Below, in pieces: positions 1 to 7,985 of a stretch of DNA of 10,178 nucleotides. The notes beneath the pieces were generated by a model. That model did no database searches. It worked only from the letters and a program-made list of their open reading frames with translations, and was not told the DNA's origin. The DNA lies in NCBI GenBank assembly GCA_021648585.1, contig JAKISM010000085.1, positions 1-10,178 on the forward strand. The letters run 5' to 3'. Within the stretch, counting starts at the first letter, position 1. Each line of letters begins with the position of its first letter. Position numbers and translations under genes: made by a program. Source of the DNA: Devosiaceae bacterium. Its GTDB lineage: Bacteria; Pseudomonadota; Alphaproteobacteria; Rhizobiales; Devosiaceae.

Positions 1-1809
1 AAGGGTGATATGTGGGCTTGTTGTCCTTTTCATTCTGAAAAAACTCCGTCCTTTCATGCCGATGATAGGCGAGGGCGCTATTATTGTTTTTCTTGTGAGG
101 CGTCGGGTGATCATTTTCGCTTTCTTACGGAAAAAACTGGAGTGCCTTTTCCTGAAGCTGTGGAGAGGTTGGCAAATTTAGCAGGTGTTGCTATGCCAGC
201 ACGAGATGAGAAGGCAGAAAAACGAGAACAAGAGCGCCGTTCTTTATTTGATGTTATGGAAATGGCGGCAAAATATTTTGAGGCGGCGCTTAGTGATAAT
301 ATTGGTGCAAGGGCACGTGGGTATTTGCATGAGAGAAATATCACTCCTGCCATGCAAACTCATTTTAGGATAGGTTTTGCCCCGCAAAGCCGCAATGGCT
401 TAAAAGAGCATTTGGCGCAAAATGGCGTGTTAGCAAATGATTTAATTGCCACAGGATTAGTGGTGCATGGTGATGATATTGCCGTTCCCTATGATCGTTT
501 TCGCAATCGGGTGATGTTTCCGATTAAGGATTTTCGGGGTCGTATAATTGCTTTTGGAGGCCGAGCGCTTTCGTCCGATGTGCCAGCAAAATATCTAAAT
601 TCGCCAGAAACTGAATTATTTCATAAAAGAAAAACCCTTTATAATGGGCAAGGCGCTCGCCAAGCCGCCTATGATGGCAAGCCGCTAATTGTGGTTGAGG
701 GCTATACCGATGTTATTGCGCTAGTTGGTGCAGGATTTGAGGCAAGTGTTGCGCCGCTTGGTACGGCTTTAACTACTGATCATTTGGGGCTTTTATGGCG
801 TATGAAAGATGTGCCAATATTATGTTTTGATGGTGATATTGCAGGTAAAAAGGCGGCAGCTAGAGTTGTTGATGTGGCGCTTGAAAGGCTTAGTGCTGGT
901 AAATCAATTCGTTTTGTAACTTTGCCTGAGGGGCAAGATCCAGATGATATTATTGTAAAGCAGGGGCGAGATATTTTTGCTAAAATGATAGATAGTGCAT
1001 TGCCGCTTTCTCAAATGGTGTTTAATTTAGAGGCAGGAGGAGTTGTGCCGCAAACCCCTGAAGCTCGTGCAGCACTTGAATTACGGTTGAAAAAACGCAC
1101 TGCTATGATTGCTGATCAATCGGTGCGCCATCATTATGTGCAAGCATTTAATGAAAAATTGCGTGAGTTTTTTGCGCCCTCTTATATTAAAAATAAAGGG
1201 CAATATTCTTTTAATTCTAATAAAAAAGATAAAAGAGGAGCAAAATCTATTGCTGCCTCTGATGCGTTAAAAAACTCTGCTCTATTAAAGCCTAGCGCCA
1301 AACAAAGTGTAAGCGCACGAGAGGCGAGCATTATTATTTGTCTGGTTAATCACCCTGATTTAACTTTAGAGCGGCTTGAAACTTTAGCCAATATTGAGTT
1401 TGAAAGTAAGCAAGCAAGTGAAATATTGTCGTTGATAATAGATATTGTTGCTGATAATTCAGATATTTTAGGTGAAGAATTAAGCGAAAAAATAGCTAAA
1501 AAGGGTTTTGCTAAATTACTTGAAAAGATGCAAAAGATGCTAGATAGGCAAGGAATTTGGCAATCTGGGGCGCAAATCGCAAAAATCGACGCTGAAACTG
1601 GATTAAAACACGCTTTAGCCTTGCATTACAAATCAGTTCAACTAAATAGAGAGTTGAAGGCAGCAGAAATAGCGCTTGGTAACGATTTAAGCGAAGAAAA
1701 TCTTGAAAAGCTGCGAGACATACAAAATCAAATTGCAACTGTTGATGGCAAAGAGGCATTGATTGAGGGGTTTGGTTCACTATCTGGGCGTACAGCACAA
1801 GTTTTTTGA
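1..1809 (+). CDS. dnaG: DNA primase DnaG, 5'-truncated by the window edge
   Basis: DnaG makes the short RNA primers for lagging-strand and initiation synthesis, working with the replicative helicase DnaB. The frame is open from base 1, so the ATG at 10 is an internal Met; compared with E. coli DnaG about 35 N-terminal residues lie outside the window. Counting from that Met, the CHC2 zinc ribbon shows its ligands at C5, H8, C26 and C29. The primase core follows, with FPIKD near 170 and the conserved SPET near 198. The TOPRIM domain has its catalytic Glu in VVEGYTDV (E230) and the metal-binding acidic motif FDGD (D274, D276). The C-terminal 200 or so residues are the poorly conserved helicase-interaction domain. 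It lies directly upstream of rpoD, as in the bacterial macromolecular-synthesis region, but no rpsU is visible. No clear intrinsic terminator follows, so some read-through into rpoD is possible. Confidence 0.97.
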   Translation, partial: KGDMWACCPFHSEKTPSFHADDRRGRYYCFSCEASGDHFRFLTEKTGVPFPEAVERLANLAGVAMPARDEKAEKREQERRSLFDVMEMAAKYFEAALSDNIGARARGYLHERNITPAMQTHFRIGFAPQSRNGLKEHLAQNGVLANDLIATGLVVHGDDIAVPYDRFRNRVMFPIKDFRGRIIAFGGRALSSDVPAKYLNSPETELFHKRKTLYNGQGARQAAYDGKPLIVVEGYTDVIALVGAGFEASVAPLGTALTTDHLGLLWRMKDVPILCFDGDIAGKKAAARVVDVALERLSAGKSIRFVTLPEGQDPDDIIVKQGRDIFAKMIDSALPLSQMVFNLEAGGVVPQTPEARAALELRLKKRTAMIADQSVRHHYVQAFNEKLREFFAPSYIKNKGQYSFNSNKKDKRGAKSIAASDALKNSALLKPSAKQSVSAREASIIICLVNHPDLTLERLETLANIEFESKQASEILSLIIDIVADNSDILGEELSEKIAKKGFAKLLEKMQKMLDRQGIWQSGAQIAKIDAETGLKHALALHYKSVQLNRELKAAEIALGNDLSEENLEKLRDIQNQIATVDGKEALIEGFGSLSGRTAQVF

Positions 1810-2003
1810 TTTAGAACTTTGTGGTGGGGTGTTTTTGTGCGTTGTAAAAACTAATCAACTTCAGGTACGAGCTAGGCTATGAATGAAATTCGAATTATTA
1901 GGATTAATTTGTTAACCTCGCTTTATCTATAATTGTGTCATGACAATATCAGGATTAATAGCGTTGCGGCAAAATAGAAGCAAAAATGCTTTTGGAGAAA
2001 CTT
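1810..2003 (+). promoter_or_regulatory. dnaG-rpoD intergenic region with possible rpoD promoter
   Basis: This stretch has no open reading frame of note. It contains a perfect TATAAT at 1928-1933, a good -10 candidate for rpoD about 70 bases ahead of the start codon, but the -35 region is poor (TTAATT at 1904-1909, 18-base spacer, 3 of 6 consensus). A perfect 10-base palindrome, TGTCATGACA, sits at 1936-1945, about where transcription would start. The 9-mer AGGATTAAT occurs at 1900-1908 and again at 1951-1959, bracketing both elements. The -10 call is an inference from sequence only; no heat-shock-type promoter was recognised. Confidence 0.35.
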
Positions 2004-4043
2004 ATGGCCACTAAGGCAGAGACAAAACAAAGTAAAAAATCACAAGAATCAAGTGAAGTAGCAGATGGACCTTTATTGGATCTTGATAATGCTGCGGTAA
2101 AAAAGCTGATAAAGCTAGCAAAGAAGCGCACCTATGTTACTTACGAAGAGATTAATAGTGTGCTTCCTAGTGATCAGGTAACTTCTGAGCAGATTGAAGA
2201 TATGATGTCTATGTTCTCTGAAATGGGCGTAAATGTTATTGATGAAGAAGATATTGAAGATACTGAGAGCGAAAAAGACGCAAAAGGAACAGCAGTTGCT
2301 ACAGTAACTTCTGGTACTGCAGTTGCAACCAACTCTAATGCTCGTGCTGGATCTGACAGAACTGATGACCCTGTTCGTATGTATTTGCGTGAAATGGGTA
2401 CGGTTGAATTGCTTTCTCGTGAAGGTGAAATCTCAATAGCTAAGCGTATTGAAGCAGGTCGTGAAACTATGATTGCTGGCCTTTGCGAAAGCCCGCTTAC
2501 TTTTCAGGCGATTATTATTTGGCGTGATCAGCTAAATGAAGAAGAAATTTTATTGCGTGATATTATTGATCTTGATGCAACTTATGCAGGGCCCGATGCC
2601 AAGCAAGTTTCTGCGGTTGCCGTTACTAATGCCGATGGTGAAGTTGACGATAAAGCAGTAGTTGCAACTCCTGCACCAAGAAGTAGCGCCATTGGTGATG
2701 GTGTTATTGGGGCTGATGGTGAATTATTACACAATGATGATGATGAAGAAGATGATGATGAAGATTTTGAAGCAAATCTTTCTCTTTCTGCAATGGAAGC
2801 TGAGTTAAAACCACAAACTGTTGAAACATTTGATGTGATTGCCAAAATCTATGTCAAAATGCGTAAAATTCAAGATAGGCATACAGAAGATAAATTAGCG
2901 GCTCGTGATCTTAAGTCAGCGGAAGTGAAAAAACTTGGTGCTTTGCATGAAGATGTTATCAAGCATGTGAAATCTTTGGCGCTTAATAATTCTCGTATTG
3001 AAAGCTTAGTTGAGCAACTTTATGATATTAATAAGCGTTTGATGCGCACCGAGGGGCGGCTTTTGCGTCTTGCTGAAAGCTATGGCATTAAGCGTGAGAA
3101 ATTTCTTGAAGCCTATTATGGTGGTGAGCTTGATCCTGATTGGACAGAAAAAGTTTCAACTATTGTTGGTAAGGGCTGGGGCGAATTTGTTAAGCGTGAA
3201 TATGACACTATTGAAGATTTACGTTCAGAAATTCATCACTTAGCTACCGAAACAGGCTTAGATATTGATCAGTTCCGCCAGTTGGTGAACAAGGTGAAAA
3301 AGGGCGAAAGAGAAGCCGCAATAGCTAAAAAAGAAATGGTTGAAGCAAATTTACGCCTTGTTATTTCTATTGCTAAAAAATACACAAATCGTGGTTTGCA
3401 ATTTTTGGATCTTATTCAAGAGGGCAATATTGGTCTTATGAAAGCGGTTGATAAATTTGAATATCGTCGTGGCTATAAATTCTCGACCTATGCTACATGG
3501 TGGATACGCCAAGCGATAACCCGCTCAATCGCTGATCAAGCACGCACAATTCGTATTCCAGTACATATGATTGAAACCATTAATAAAATTGTGCGCACCT
3601 CTCGCCAAATGTTACACGAAATTGGACGTGAGCCAACACCAGAAGAGCTTAGTGTTAAGCTGCAGATGGGGCTTGATAAGGTGCGTAAAGTTCTTAAAAT
3701 TGCCAAAGAGCCTATTTCGCTTGAAACGCCTATTGGTGATGAAGAAGATAGTAATCTTGGTGATTTCATTCCAGATACTAACGCACAACAACCTATTGAA
3801 AGCGCTATTCATTCGAACCTGCGTGATACAACAACCAGAGTGCTGGCGTCCCTCACCCCACGTGAAGAAAGAGTTTTGCGTATGCGCTTTGGCATTGGCA
3901 TGAACACCGATCACACGCTTGAAGAAGTTGGGCAGCAATTCTCGGTTACTCGTGAGCGTATCCGGCAAATTGAGGCAAAGGCTTTGAGGAAGTTGAAACA
4001 TCCGAGCAGAAGTAGGAAATTGCGGAGTTTCTTGGATAATTAG
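2004..4043 (+). CDS. rpoD: RNA polymerase primary sigma factor RpoD (sigma-70)
   Basis: RpoD is the housekeeping sigma subunit that directs core RNA polymerase to most growth-phase promoters. I start it at 2004 (MATKAETK, 679 aa) rather than at the in-frame ATG at 1986, because GGAG at 1994-1997 sits 6 bases before 2004 and no ribosome site precedes 1986; alphaproteobacterial RpoD proteins typically begin MATK. Region 1.1 is N-terminal (DGPLLDLDNAAVKKLIKLAKKR). Region 1.2 shows DPVRMYLREMG at 122-132. The long non-conserved region carries an acidic run at about 245-255. Region 2 runs from EANLRLVISIAKKY near 447 through WWIRQAITR at 499-507, covering core binding, -10 recognition and melting. 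Region 4.2 is VTRERIRQIEAKALRKLKHP from 648, the -35 helix-turn-helix. Length and domains are complete, with no frameshift. Its 3' end lies 49 bases from the restriction-modification cassette. Confidence 0.98.
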   Translation: MATKAETKQSKKSQESSEVADGPLLDLDNAAVKKLIKLAKKRTYVTYEEINSVLPSDQVTSEQIEDMMSMFSEMGVNVIDEEDIEDTESEKDAKGTAVATVTSGTAVATNSNARAGSDRTDDPVRMYLREMGTVELLSREGEISIAKRIEAGRETMIAGLCESPLTFQAIIIWRDQLNEEEILLRDIIDLDATYAGPDAKQVSAVAVTNADGEVDDKAVVATPAPRSSAIGDGVIGADGELLHNDDDEEDDDEDFEANLSLSAMEAELKPQTVETFDVIAKIYVKMRKIQDRHTEDKLAARDLKSAEVKKLGALHEDVIKHVKSLALNNSRIESLVEQLYDINKRLMRTEGRLLRLAESYGIKREKFLEAYYGGELDPDWTEKVSTIVGKGWGEFVKREYDTIEDLRSEIHHLATETGLDIDQFRQLVNKVKKGEREAAIAKKEMVEANLRLVISIAKKYTNRGLQFLDLIQEGNIGLMKAVDKFEYRRGYKFSTYATWWIRQAITRSIADQARTIRIPVHMIETINKIVRTSRQMLHEIGREPTPEELSVKLQMGLDKVRKVLKIAKEPISLETPIGDEEDSNLGDFIPDTNAQQPIESAIHSNLRDTTTRVLASLTPREERVLRMRFGIGMNTDHTLEEVGQQFSVTRERIRQIEAKALRKLKHPSRSRKLRSFLDN

Positions 4044-4092
4044 CCTTTACAGCGTTCGCTTTTTGTTCTAGTAATAGATATTGAGGGGAAAG

Positions 4093-4947
4093 ATGTATAA
4101 ATTCATAGATTTGTTTGCTGGTATTGGGGGGTTTCACTATGCGTTTAGTAATGTGGGAGCGCAATGTGTGTTTGCCAGCGAGTTGGATTTACATGCTAGA
4201 AAAACATATTTAGAAAATCATCAAATAAAAGAAGAAAATTTTGCAGGTGATATAAATCTTGTAAAAATAGAGAATATTCCAGATTTTAATATCTTGTGCG
4301 CTGGCTTTCCTTGCCAGCCATTTTCCCAGGCTGGGTTTAAAAAAGGTTTTTTTGATACTAGGGGAACATTATTTTTCAAAATATTAGAAATAATTGATAA
4401 AAAATCTCCCGATGCATTTTTTTTAGAAAATGTAAGACATTTATATAAGCATGATGATGGCAATACTTTTGAAACAATTAGAAATTCTCTTTTAGATAAA
4501 GGGTATTCGTTCCAACATTTTTTGGTTAAAGCAAGCGACTATGGTTTGCCTCAACATAGACCTCGCTTGTTTATGATTGGGTTCAAAAATGGTGCAAAGA
4601 TTAATCAACCACAAAAATTGCCATTAAAATTTACAATGAGTGATGTGTTAAATGGTAAATGTGAGAAAAAAATTGGTTACACTCTTAGGGTTGGAGGAAG
4701 GGGATCAGCAATTACTGATCGTAGGAATTGGGATAGTTATAAGGTCGATGATAATATTGTCAGAATTGGTGCAAAAGAAGGCCTTTTAATGCAAGGGTTT
4801 CCTGATGATTTTACGTTCCCAGTTTCTGCTACTCAAGCAATGAAACAGTTGGGTAATTCTGTTGCTATTCCTGCTATACAAGCCTTTGCAGGTGAGATTG
4901 TTAAAGCCTTAGATAATAGAAAAGTTGATAATGTCAAAACTGCGTGA
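4093..4947 (+). CDS. DNA (cytosine-5-)-methyltransferase of a type II R-M system
   Basis: The enzyme transfers a methyl group from S-adenosylmethionine to C5 of a cytosine within a recognition site, protecting host DNA from the partner nuclease. Start ATG 4093 follows AGGGG at 4084-4088; the in-frame TTG at 4081 would put that ribosome site inside the gene. The 284-aa protein has the C5-methyltransferase motifs in order: I (FAGIGG, 8-13, SAM binding), IV (PCQPFSQ, catalytic C74), VI (ENV, 112-114), VIII (QHRPR, 154-158), IX (MQGFPDDF) and X (QLGNS, 252-256). The target-recognition segment between VIII and IX is short and holds TLRVGGRGSAITDRRNWD; from memory this resembles methylases for GG..CC-type sites (BanI/HgiCI/NlaIV group), but the specificity cannot be read from sequence. 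The last 17 bases overlap the endonuclease gene. GC (about 34% over 4141-4920) is low for the window, which suggests acquisition by transfer. Confidence 0.95.
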   Translation: MYKFIDLFAGIGGFHYAFSNVGAQCVFASELDLHARKTYLENHQIKEENFAGDINLVKIENIPDFNILCAGFPCQPFSQAGFKKGFFDTRGTLFFKILEIIDKKSPDAFFLENVRHLYKHDDGNTFETIRNSLLDKGYSFQHFLVKASDYGLPQHRPRLFMIGFKNGAKINQPQKLPLKFTMSDVLNGKCEKKIGYTLRVGGRGSAITDRRNWDSYKVDDNIVRIGAKEGLLMQGFPDDFTFPVSATQAMKQLGNSVAIPAIQAFAGEIVKALDNRKVDNVKTA

Positions 4948-5527
4948 TTTGAATATTATTCCTAATGGAGGGAGTAGTGCTAAACTGTTTGAAGAATTAT
5001 TCCCAAAAATTCTTGATGTTGAATATTTCTCCCCATCGAATTTTATCTCTAAAAATTGGGCAATTTACGAAAATAATCCAATAAAAAATAATAATCTTAA
5101 TGGGGCAGTTTTTGAGTATTTATTAGCTAGCATTTTTTACCTTGAAGGGATCAAGCCTTTATTTTTTCAGGCTCAGGTTGTATTTGTTCCAAATGTAAAT
5201 TTTGACTTTTTATGTTACTCGAATGAATTTGGGCCAGTAGTTTTTTCGGCTAAGACAAGCCTTAGGGAACGATATAAACAAGCTGATTTAGAAGCAATTG
5301 CGCTTAAATATGTTCATAGAAAAGCAAAATCATATTTGGTAACTTTGAATGAAATAGAAGCAAAATCGGTCAATAAAAAAATTATCTCTGGAGATGTTAT
5401 TGGGATTGATAATGTTATTGTTGCTACTTCGTCTGAGTTTGATGAGTTGATTAAAAATATAAAAAAATATGATTTTATAAAACCAGATAAGGTAGAAATT
5501 ATAAAATCACTTCGTATTATTGAATAA
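4931..5527 (+). CDS. Probable type II restriction endonuclease, PD-(D/E)XK-like fold
   Basis: This is the likely nuclease partner that cuts DNA lacking the methylation made by the upstream enzyme. ATG 4931 lies inside the methyltransferase gene, 17 bases before the end of its stop, with no strong ribosome site, so translation is probably coupled. The 198-aa protein has no signal peptide or membrane segment. Candidate catalytic residues are E62 (NGAVFE), D92 (NFDFL) and S106-A107-K108, followed by T-S-L-R-E-R-Y-K-Q with R114 and E121. A Ser replaces the usual acid of (D/E)xK and a Glu lies 13 residues after the Lys, which matches the rearranged site described for EcoRII, PspGI and NgoMIV/Cfr10I relatives. 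That alignment is from memory. GC is only about 29% over 4981-5520. The role as restriction partner is inferred from this motif plus position; the recognition site is unknown. Confidence 0.85.
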   Translation: MSKLRDLNIIPNGGSSAKLFEELFPKILDVEYFSPSNFISKNWAIYENNPIKNNNLNGAVFEYLLASIFYLEGIKPLFFQAQVVFVPNVNFDFLCYSNEFGPVVFSAKTSLRERYKQADLEAIALKYVHRKAKSYLVTLNEIEAKSVNKKIISGDVIGIDNVIVATSSEFDELIKNIKKYDFIKPDKVEIIKSLRIIE

Positions 5528-5683
5528 TCTTCTTTTTAATAGCTATTATTTCATTTGTAATTGCGACATGCCTATGTATTTAGTTTGAGGGAGCTCTAAT
5601 CAAAATCCCTAATAAATTCTTGCAAATTGCACTTAGTAAATTCTCATGCTAGTTTTATGATTATAAAAAACTGGAGAATTACC
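5528..5683 (+). promoter_or_regulatory. Endonuclease-aidB intergenic region; weak aidB promoter candidate
   Basis: No gene is seen here. TATGAT at 5656-5661 matches a -10 box in 5 of 6 positions, with only a weak -35 (TTAGTA, 5633-5638) at 17 bases. The ribosome site GGAG at 5673-5676 lies 7 bases before ATG 5684 and decides the aidB start over the upstream in-frame TTG 5627 and ATG 5657. A short palindrome, AATAGCTATT, follows the endonuclease stop but lacks a G+C-rich stem, so it is not a convincing terminator. No Ada box was recognised. Confidence 0.3.
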
Positions 5684-7342
5684 ATGCGCTACTCCCAAAA
5701 TTTAGAGACCCACGAGGTATTTAATCAAAGCCCGATTTTTGGTGATATTAATCTTTATAGCTCCGATAAAATATTATGTGAAACGGTGCGGCGTGAGGGT
5801 GGTGCTTTAGCACAAGATGCGCTTATAGGTTTTGGTAAAAAGATGGGTAGTTCTGAAACATTTGATCTTGGGCGACAGGCTAATGAGTTTTTGCCAATTT
5901 TGCGAACATTTGATGAGAAGGGTTATCGGCAAGATTTTGTTGAATATCACCCTGCCTATCATAGGATAATGGCATTAAGTTTTGCGCAGGGGCTACATTG
6001 CTCACCATGGGAATGCGATGAAGAGGGAAAAGTGCAATCGGGAGGCAATGTAATTCGTTGTGCGGGGCTTTTTATGGCGGCGCAAGTAGAGGGAGGGCAT
6101 TGTTGCCCTATTACTATGACTAACGCCGTTGTGCCAGTTTTGCGTTTGCAACCAGATATAGGTGCGCCATGGCTCAATAAAATAATGAACCGTGAATATG
6201 ATGCTCGCTTTATCCCTTGGTATGAAAAAACTTCGATAACCATTGGCATGGGCATGACAGAAAAGCAGGGTGGCACCGATGTGCGTGCCAATACTAGCAA
6301 AGCAGAACCTGCTGGTGATGGGGCATATTTTATCACGGGTCATAAATGGTTTATGTCCGCTCCTATGTGCGATGGATTTCTTATATTAGCTCAATCAAAG
6401 GGTGGTCTTTCTTGTTTTTTAGTGCCTCGCCATTTACCAGATGGATCGCTTAATGCCATTCATTTCCAACGCCTCAAGAATAAGTTAGGCAATCGCTCCA
6501 ATGCTTCTTCAGAAGTTGAGTTCCATGGTGCTTGGGGTCAAATGGTCGGTGAGGAGGGTCGGGGCGTGCCGGCTATTATTGATATGGTCACCTATACTCG
6601 GCTCGATTGTGCAATATCATCAGCAGGGCTTATGCGGTTGGTGCTGGCTAATGCCATTCACCATACCAGCCATCGCACGGTGTTTCAGAAAAAACTCATT
6701 GATCAACCGATGATGTCAGGGGTTCTGGCGGATATGGCTCTTGATGTAGAGGCTGCCACGTTGTTGGCATTTCGACTTGCTCGCTCATTTGATAAATTGG
6801 CAGACCCACAAGAAGCGGCTTGGCAGCGGTTGATGACGCCAGTTAGTAAATATTGGATATGTAAAATCGCACCAGCATTAGCCTATGAAGCGATGGAGTG
6901 TTTTGGCGGTAATGGATATGTTGAGGACGGGCTTATGGCACGTGCCTATCGAGATATGCCCCTTAATGCCATTTGGGAGGGGTCGGGCAATGTTATGTGC
7001 TTAGATGTTCTTAGGGTCATGCAAAAATCACCTGAAACATTGGATATTGTTTTGGCGAGTTTTAACGATGTTGCAAGTCAAGATACTCGTTTGCAATCTG
7101 GGCTAAACCTGTTGCACGAAATGTTAGCGGATAGGGGAAGGCTTGAGACTAATGGACGTGCAATAGTTGAATTGTTAGCTTTGCTAGCTGCTGGGTCATT
7201 ATTAAGCCAACATGCACCAAGTGAAATTTCTAATGCGTTTTTATCAACACGTCTTACTGGGCGCTGGCGACATACTTATGGGGCGAGCATAGAGAAAATG
7301 GATACGAGGGCAATCCTTGCCCGTCATTCTCCTATTAGCTAA
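5684..7342 (+). CDS. aidB: AidB-type acyl-CoA dehydrogenase family protein
   Basis: AidB is a flavoprotein of the acyl-CoA dehydrogenase fold that binds DNA and protects it against alkylating agents; E. coli aidB is induced in the Ada adaptive response. The 552-aa protein tracks E. coli AidB (541 aa) along its length: N-terminal THEVFNQSPIF, SLYxSD-like DINLYSSD, the flavin-site motif GMGMTEKQGGTD at 188-199, a KNKLGNRSNASSEVEF block, and IWEGSGN with the equivalent of the catalytic-base Glu at 432, then CLDVLRV. The C-terminal helical domain, which binds DNA in E. coli AidB, is present but diverged. In Brucella, AidB was reported to localise to new poles and division sites, which fits the inferred lineage. 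It has its own ribosome site, sits 156 bases past the endonuclease and converges on the transferase gene. Its GC is clearly higher than the cassette's, so it looks like an ancestral neighbour. Confidence 0.95.
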   Translation: MRYSQNLETHEVFNQSPIFGDINLYSSDKILCETVRREGGALAQDALIGFGKKMGSSETFDLGRQANEFLPILRTFDEKGYRQDFVEYHPAYHRIMALSFAQGLHCSPWECDEEGKVQSGGNVIRCAGLFMAAQVEGGHCCPITMTNAVVPVLRLQPDIGAPWLNKIMNREYDARFIPWYEKTSITIGMGMTEKQGGTDVRANTSKAEPAGDGAYFITGHKWFMSAPMCDGFLILAQSKGGLSCFLVPRHLPDGSLNAIHFQRLKNKLGNRSNASSEVEFHGAWGQMVGEEGRGVPAIIDMVTYTRLDCAISSAGLMRLVLANAIHHTSHRTVFQKKLIDQPMMSGVLADMALDVEAATLLAFRLARSFDKLADPQEAAWQRLMTPVSKYWICKIAPALAYEAMECFGGNGYVEDGLMARAYRDMPLNAIWEGSGNVMCLDVLRVMQKSPETLDIVLASFNDVASQDTRLQSGLNLLHEMLADRGRLETNGRAIVELLALLAAGSLLSQHAPSEISNAFLSTRLTGRWRHTYGASIEKMDTRAILARHSPIS

Positions 7343-7355
7343 TGATTTTTAGCTA
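7336..7355. terminator. Small AT-rich hairpin between convergent aidB and transferase genes
   Basis: TAGCTA at 7336-7341 and TAGCTA at 7350-7355 can pair with an 8-base loop, and the two arms overlap the stop codons of both convergent genes. A T-rich stretch follows on the plus strand. The stem is short and AT-rich, so termination in either direction is only a possibility. Confidence 0.2.
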
Positions 7356-7967
7356 GTTGCTTTCTCTTTTTCTTGCTTTTTCTAAAGCAGGGCGTGCCCA
7401 AACCATATCTAGATATTCTTTATAACGGGTAGGAATTTCAAAGCGTTCATATCTTGCCCATTGTCCTATTTGGGTGAGTAAAATATCTACTATACTAAAA
7501 TTGTTGCCCATTGCATATGGCTTATCACCCAACTGAGCCAGCAGGGTTTTTGTGGCTTTTGCAAATTCAAATTTTGCCCATGGCTCAATATCAACTTTTA
7601 ATTCATCTGGTATTAAAGAAAATTTAGTTGATTTTTTATGCTTTCTATATGCCCAAATTGGTGGTTCAAGTTCTGATTGTGCAAAGAATAGCCAGCTGTC
7701 AATTTGCGCTCGCTCCAATGTTGCGCATTTTGCAGATAGTCCTTTTTCTGGGTGGGCATCACAAAGATAAAGGCAAATTGCGGCACTATCGCTTATTACT
7801 TGATCTGCAACTTCTAGCACAGGAATTTTACCAGCAGGATTAAGCGCTAAGATTTCAGGACTATGTGGGCGCACATCAATAAACTCATAATCAATCTCAA
7901 GTTCTTCAAGCATCCATGTTACTCGAATAGAGCGAGAGCCAGGAAATCCATAGATCTTATATTTCAT
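7353..7967 (-). CDS. Glutathione S-transferase family protein
   Basis: A cytosolic glutathione transferase conjugates or uses glutathione in detoxification and redox chemistry; the substrate cannot be read from sequence. The 204-aa length is typical. The N-terminal thioredoxin-like domain (about 1-76) shows YGFPGSRSIRVTWMLEEL with Ser11/Ser13 in the active-site position, NPAGKIPV with the conserved cis-Pro at 49, and SDSAAI with D60-S61 in the gamma-glutamyl-binding position. The all-helical C-terminal domain contains FSIVDILLTQIGQWA, matching the conserved N-capping/hydrophobic staple region. The start at 7967 lies 18 bases downstream of the rpoH stop with a weak AGG ahead of it, so co-transcription with rpoH is likely and expression may rise with heat or oxidative stress. 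It is complete and converges on aidB. Confidence 0.92.
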   Translation of the reverse strand: MKYKIYGFPGSRSIRVTWMLEELEIDYEFIDVRPHSPEILALNPAGKIPVLEVADQVISDSAAICLYLCDAHPEKGLSAKCATLERAQIDSWLFFAQSELEPPIWAYRKHKKSTKFSLIPDELKVDIEPWAKFEFAKATKTLLAQLGDKPYAMGNNFSIVDILLTQIGQWARYERFEIPTRYKEYLDMVWARPALEKARKRESN

Positions 7968-7985
7968 TTTAGAAAACCTAAATTA

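Noticed and set aside
1986..2003. rpoD start at ATG 1986
   Set aside because: No ribosome site precedes it, while GGAG at 1994-1997 is well placed for ATG 2004, which gives the usual MATK beginning.
3612..4001. 129-codon minus-strand open frame inside rpoD
   Set aside because: It lies opposite the conserved sigma regions 3 and 4, has no recognisable domain or ribosome site, and is a shadow of strongly constrained coding sequence.
4044..4070. Intrinsic terminator after rpoD (AGCG-TT-CGCT followed by T residues)
   Set aside because: The stem is only four base pairs with a two-base loop, too small to be stable, so I do not call it.
5959..6343. Two overlapping minus-strand open frames inside aidB
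   Set aside because: Both are antisense to the conserved flavin-binding part of AidB and show no family features.
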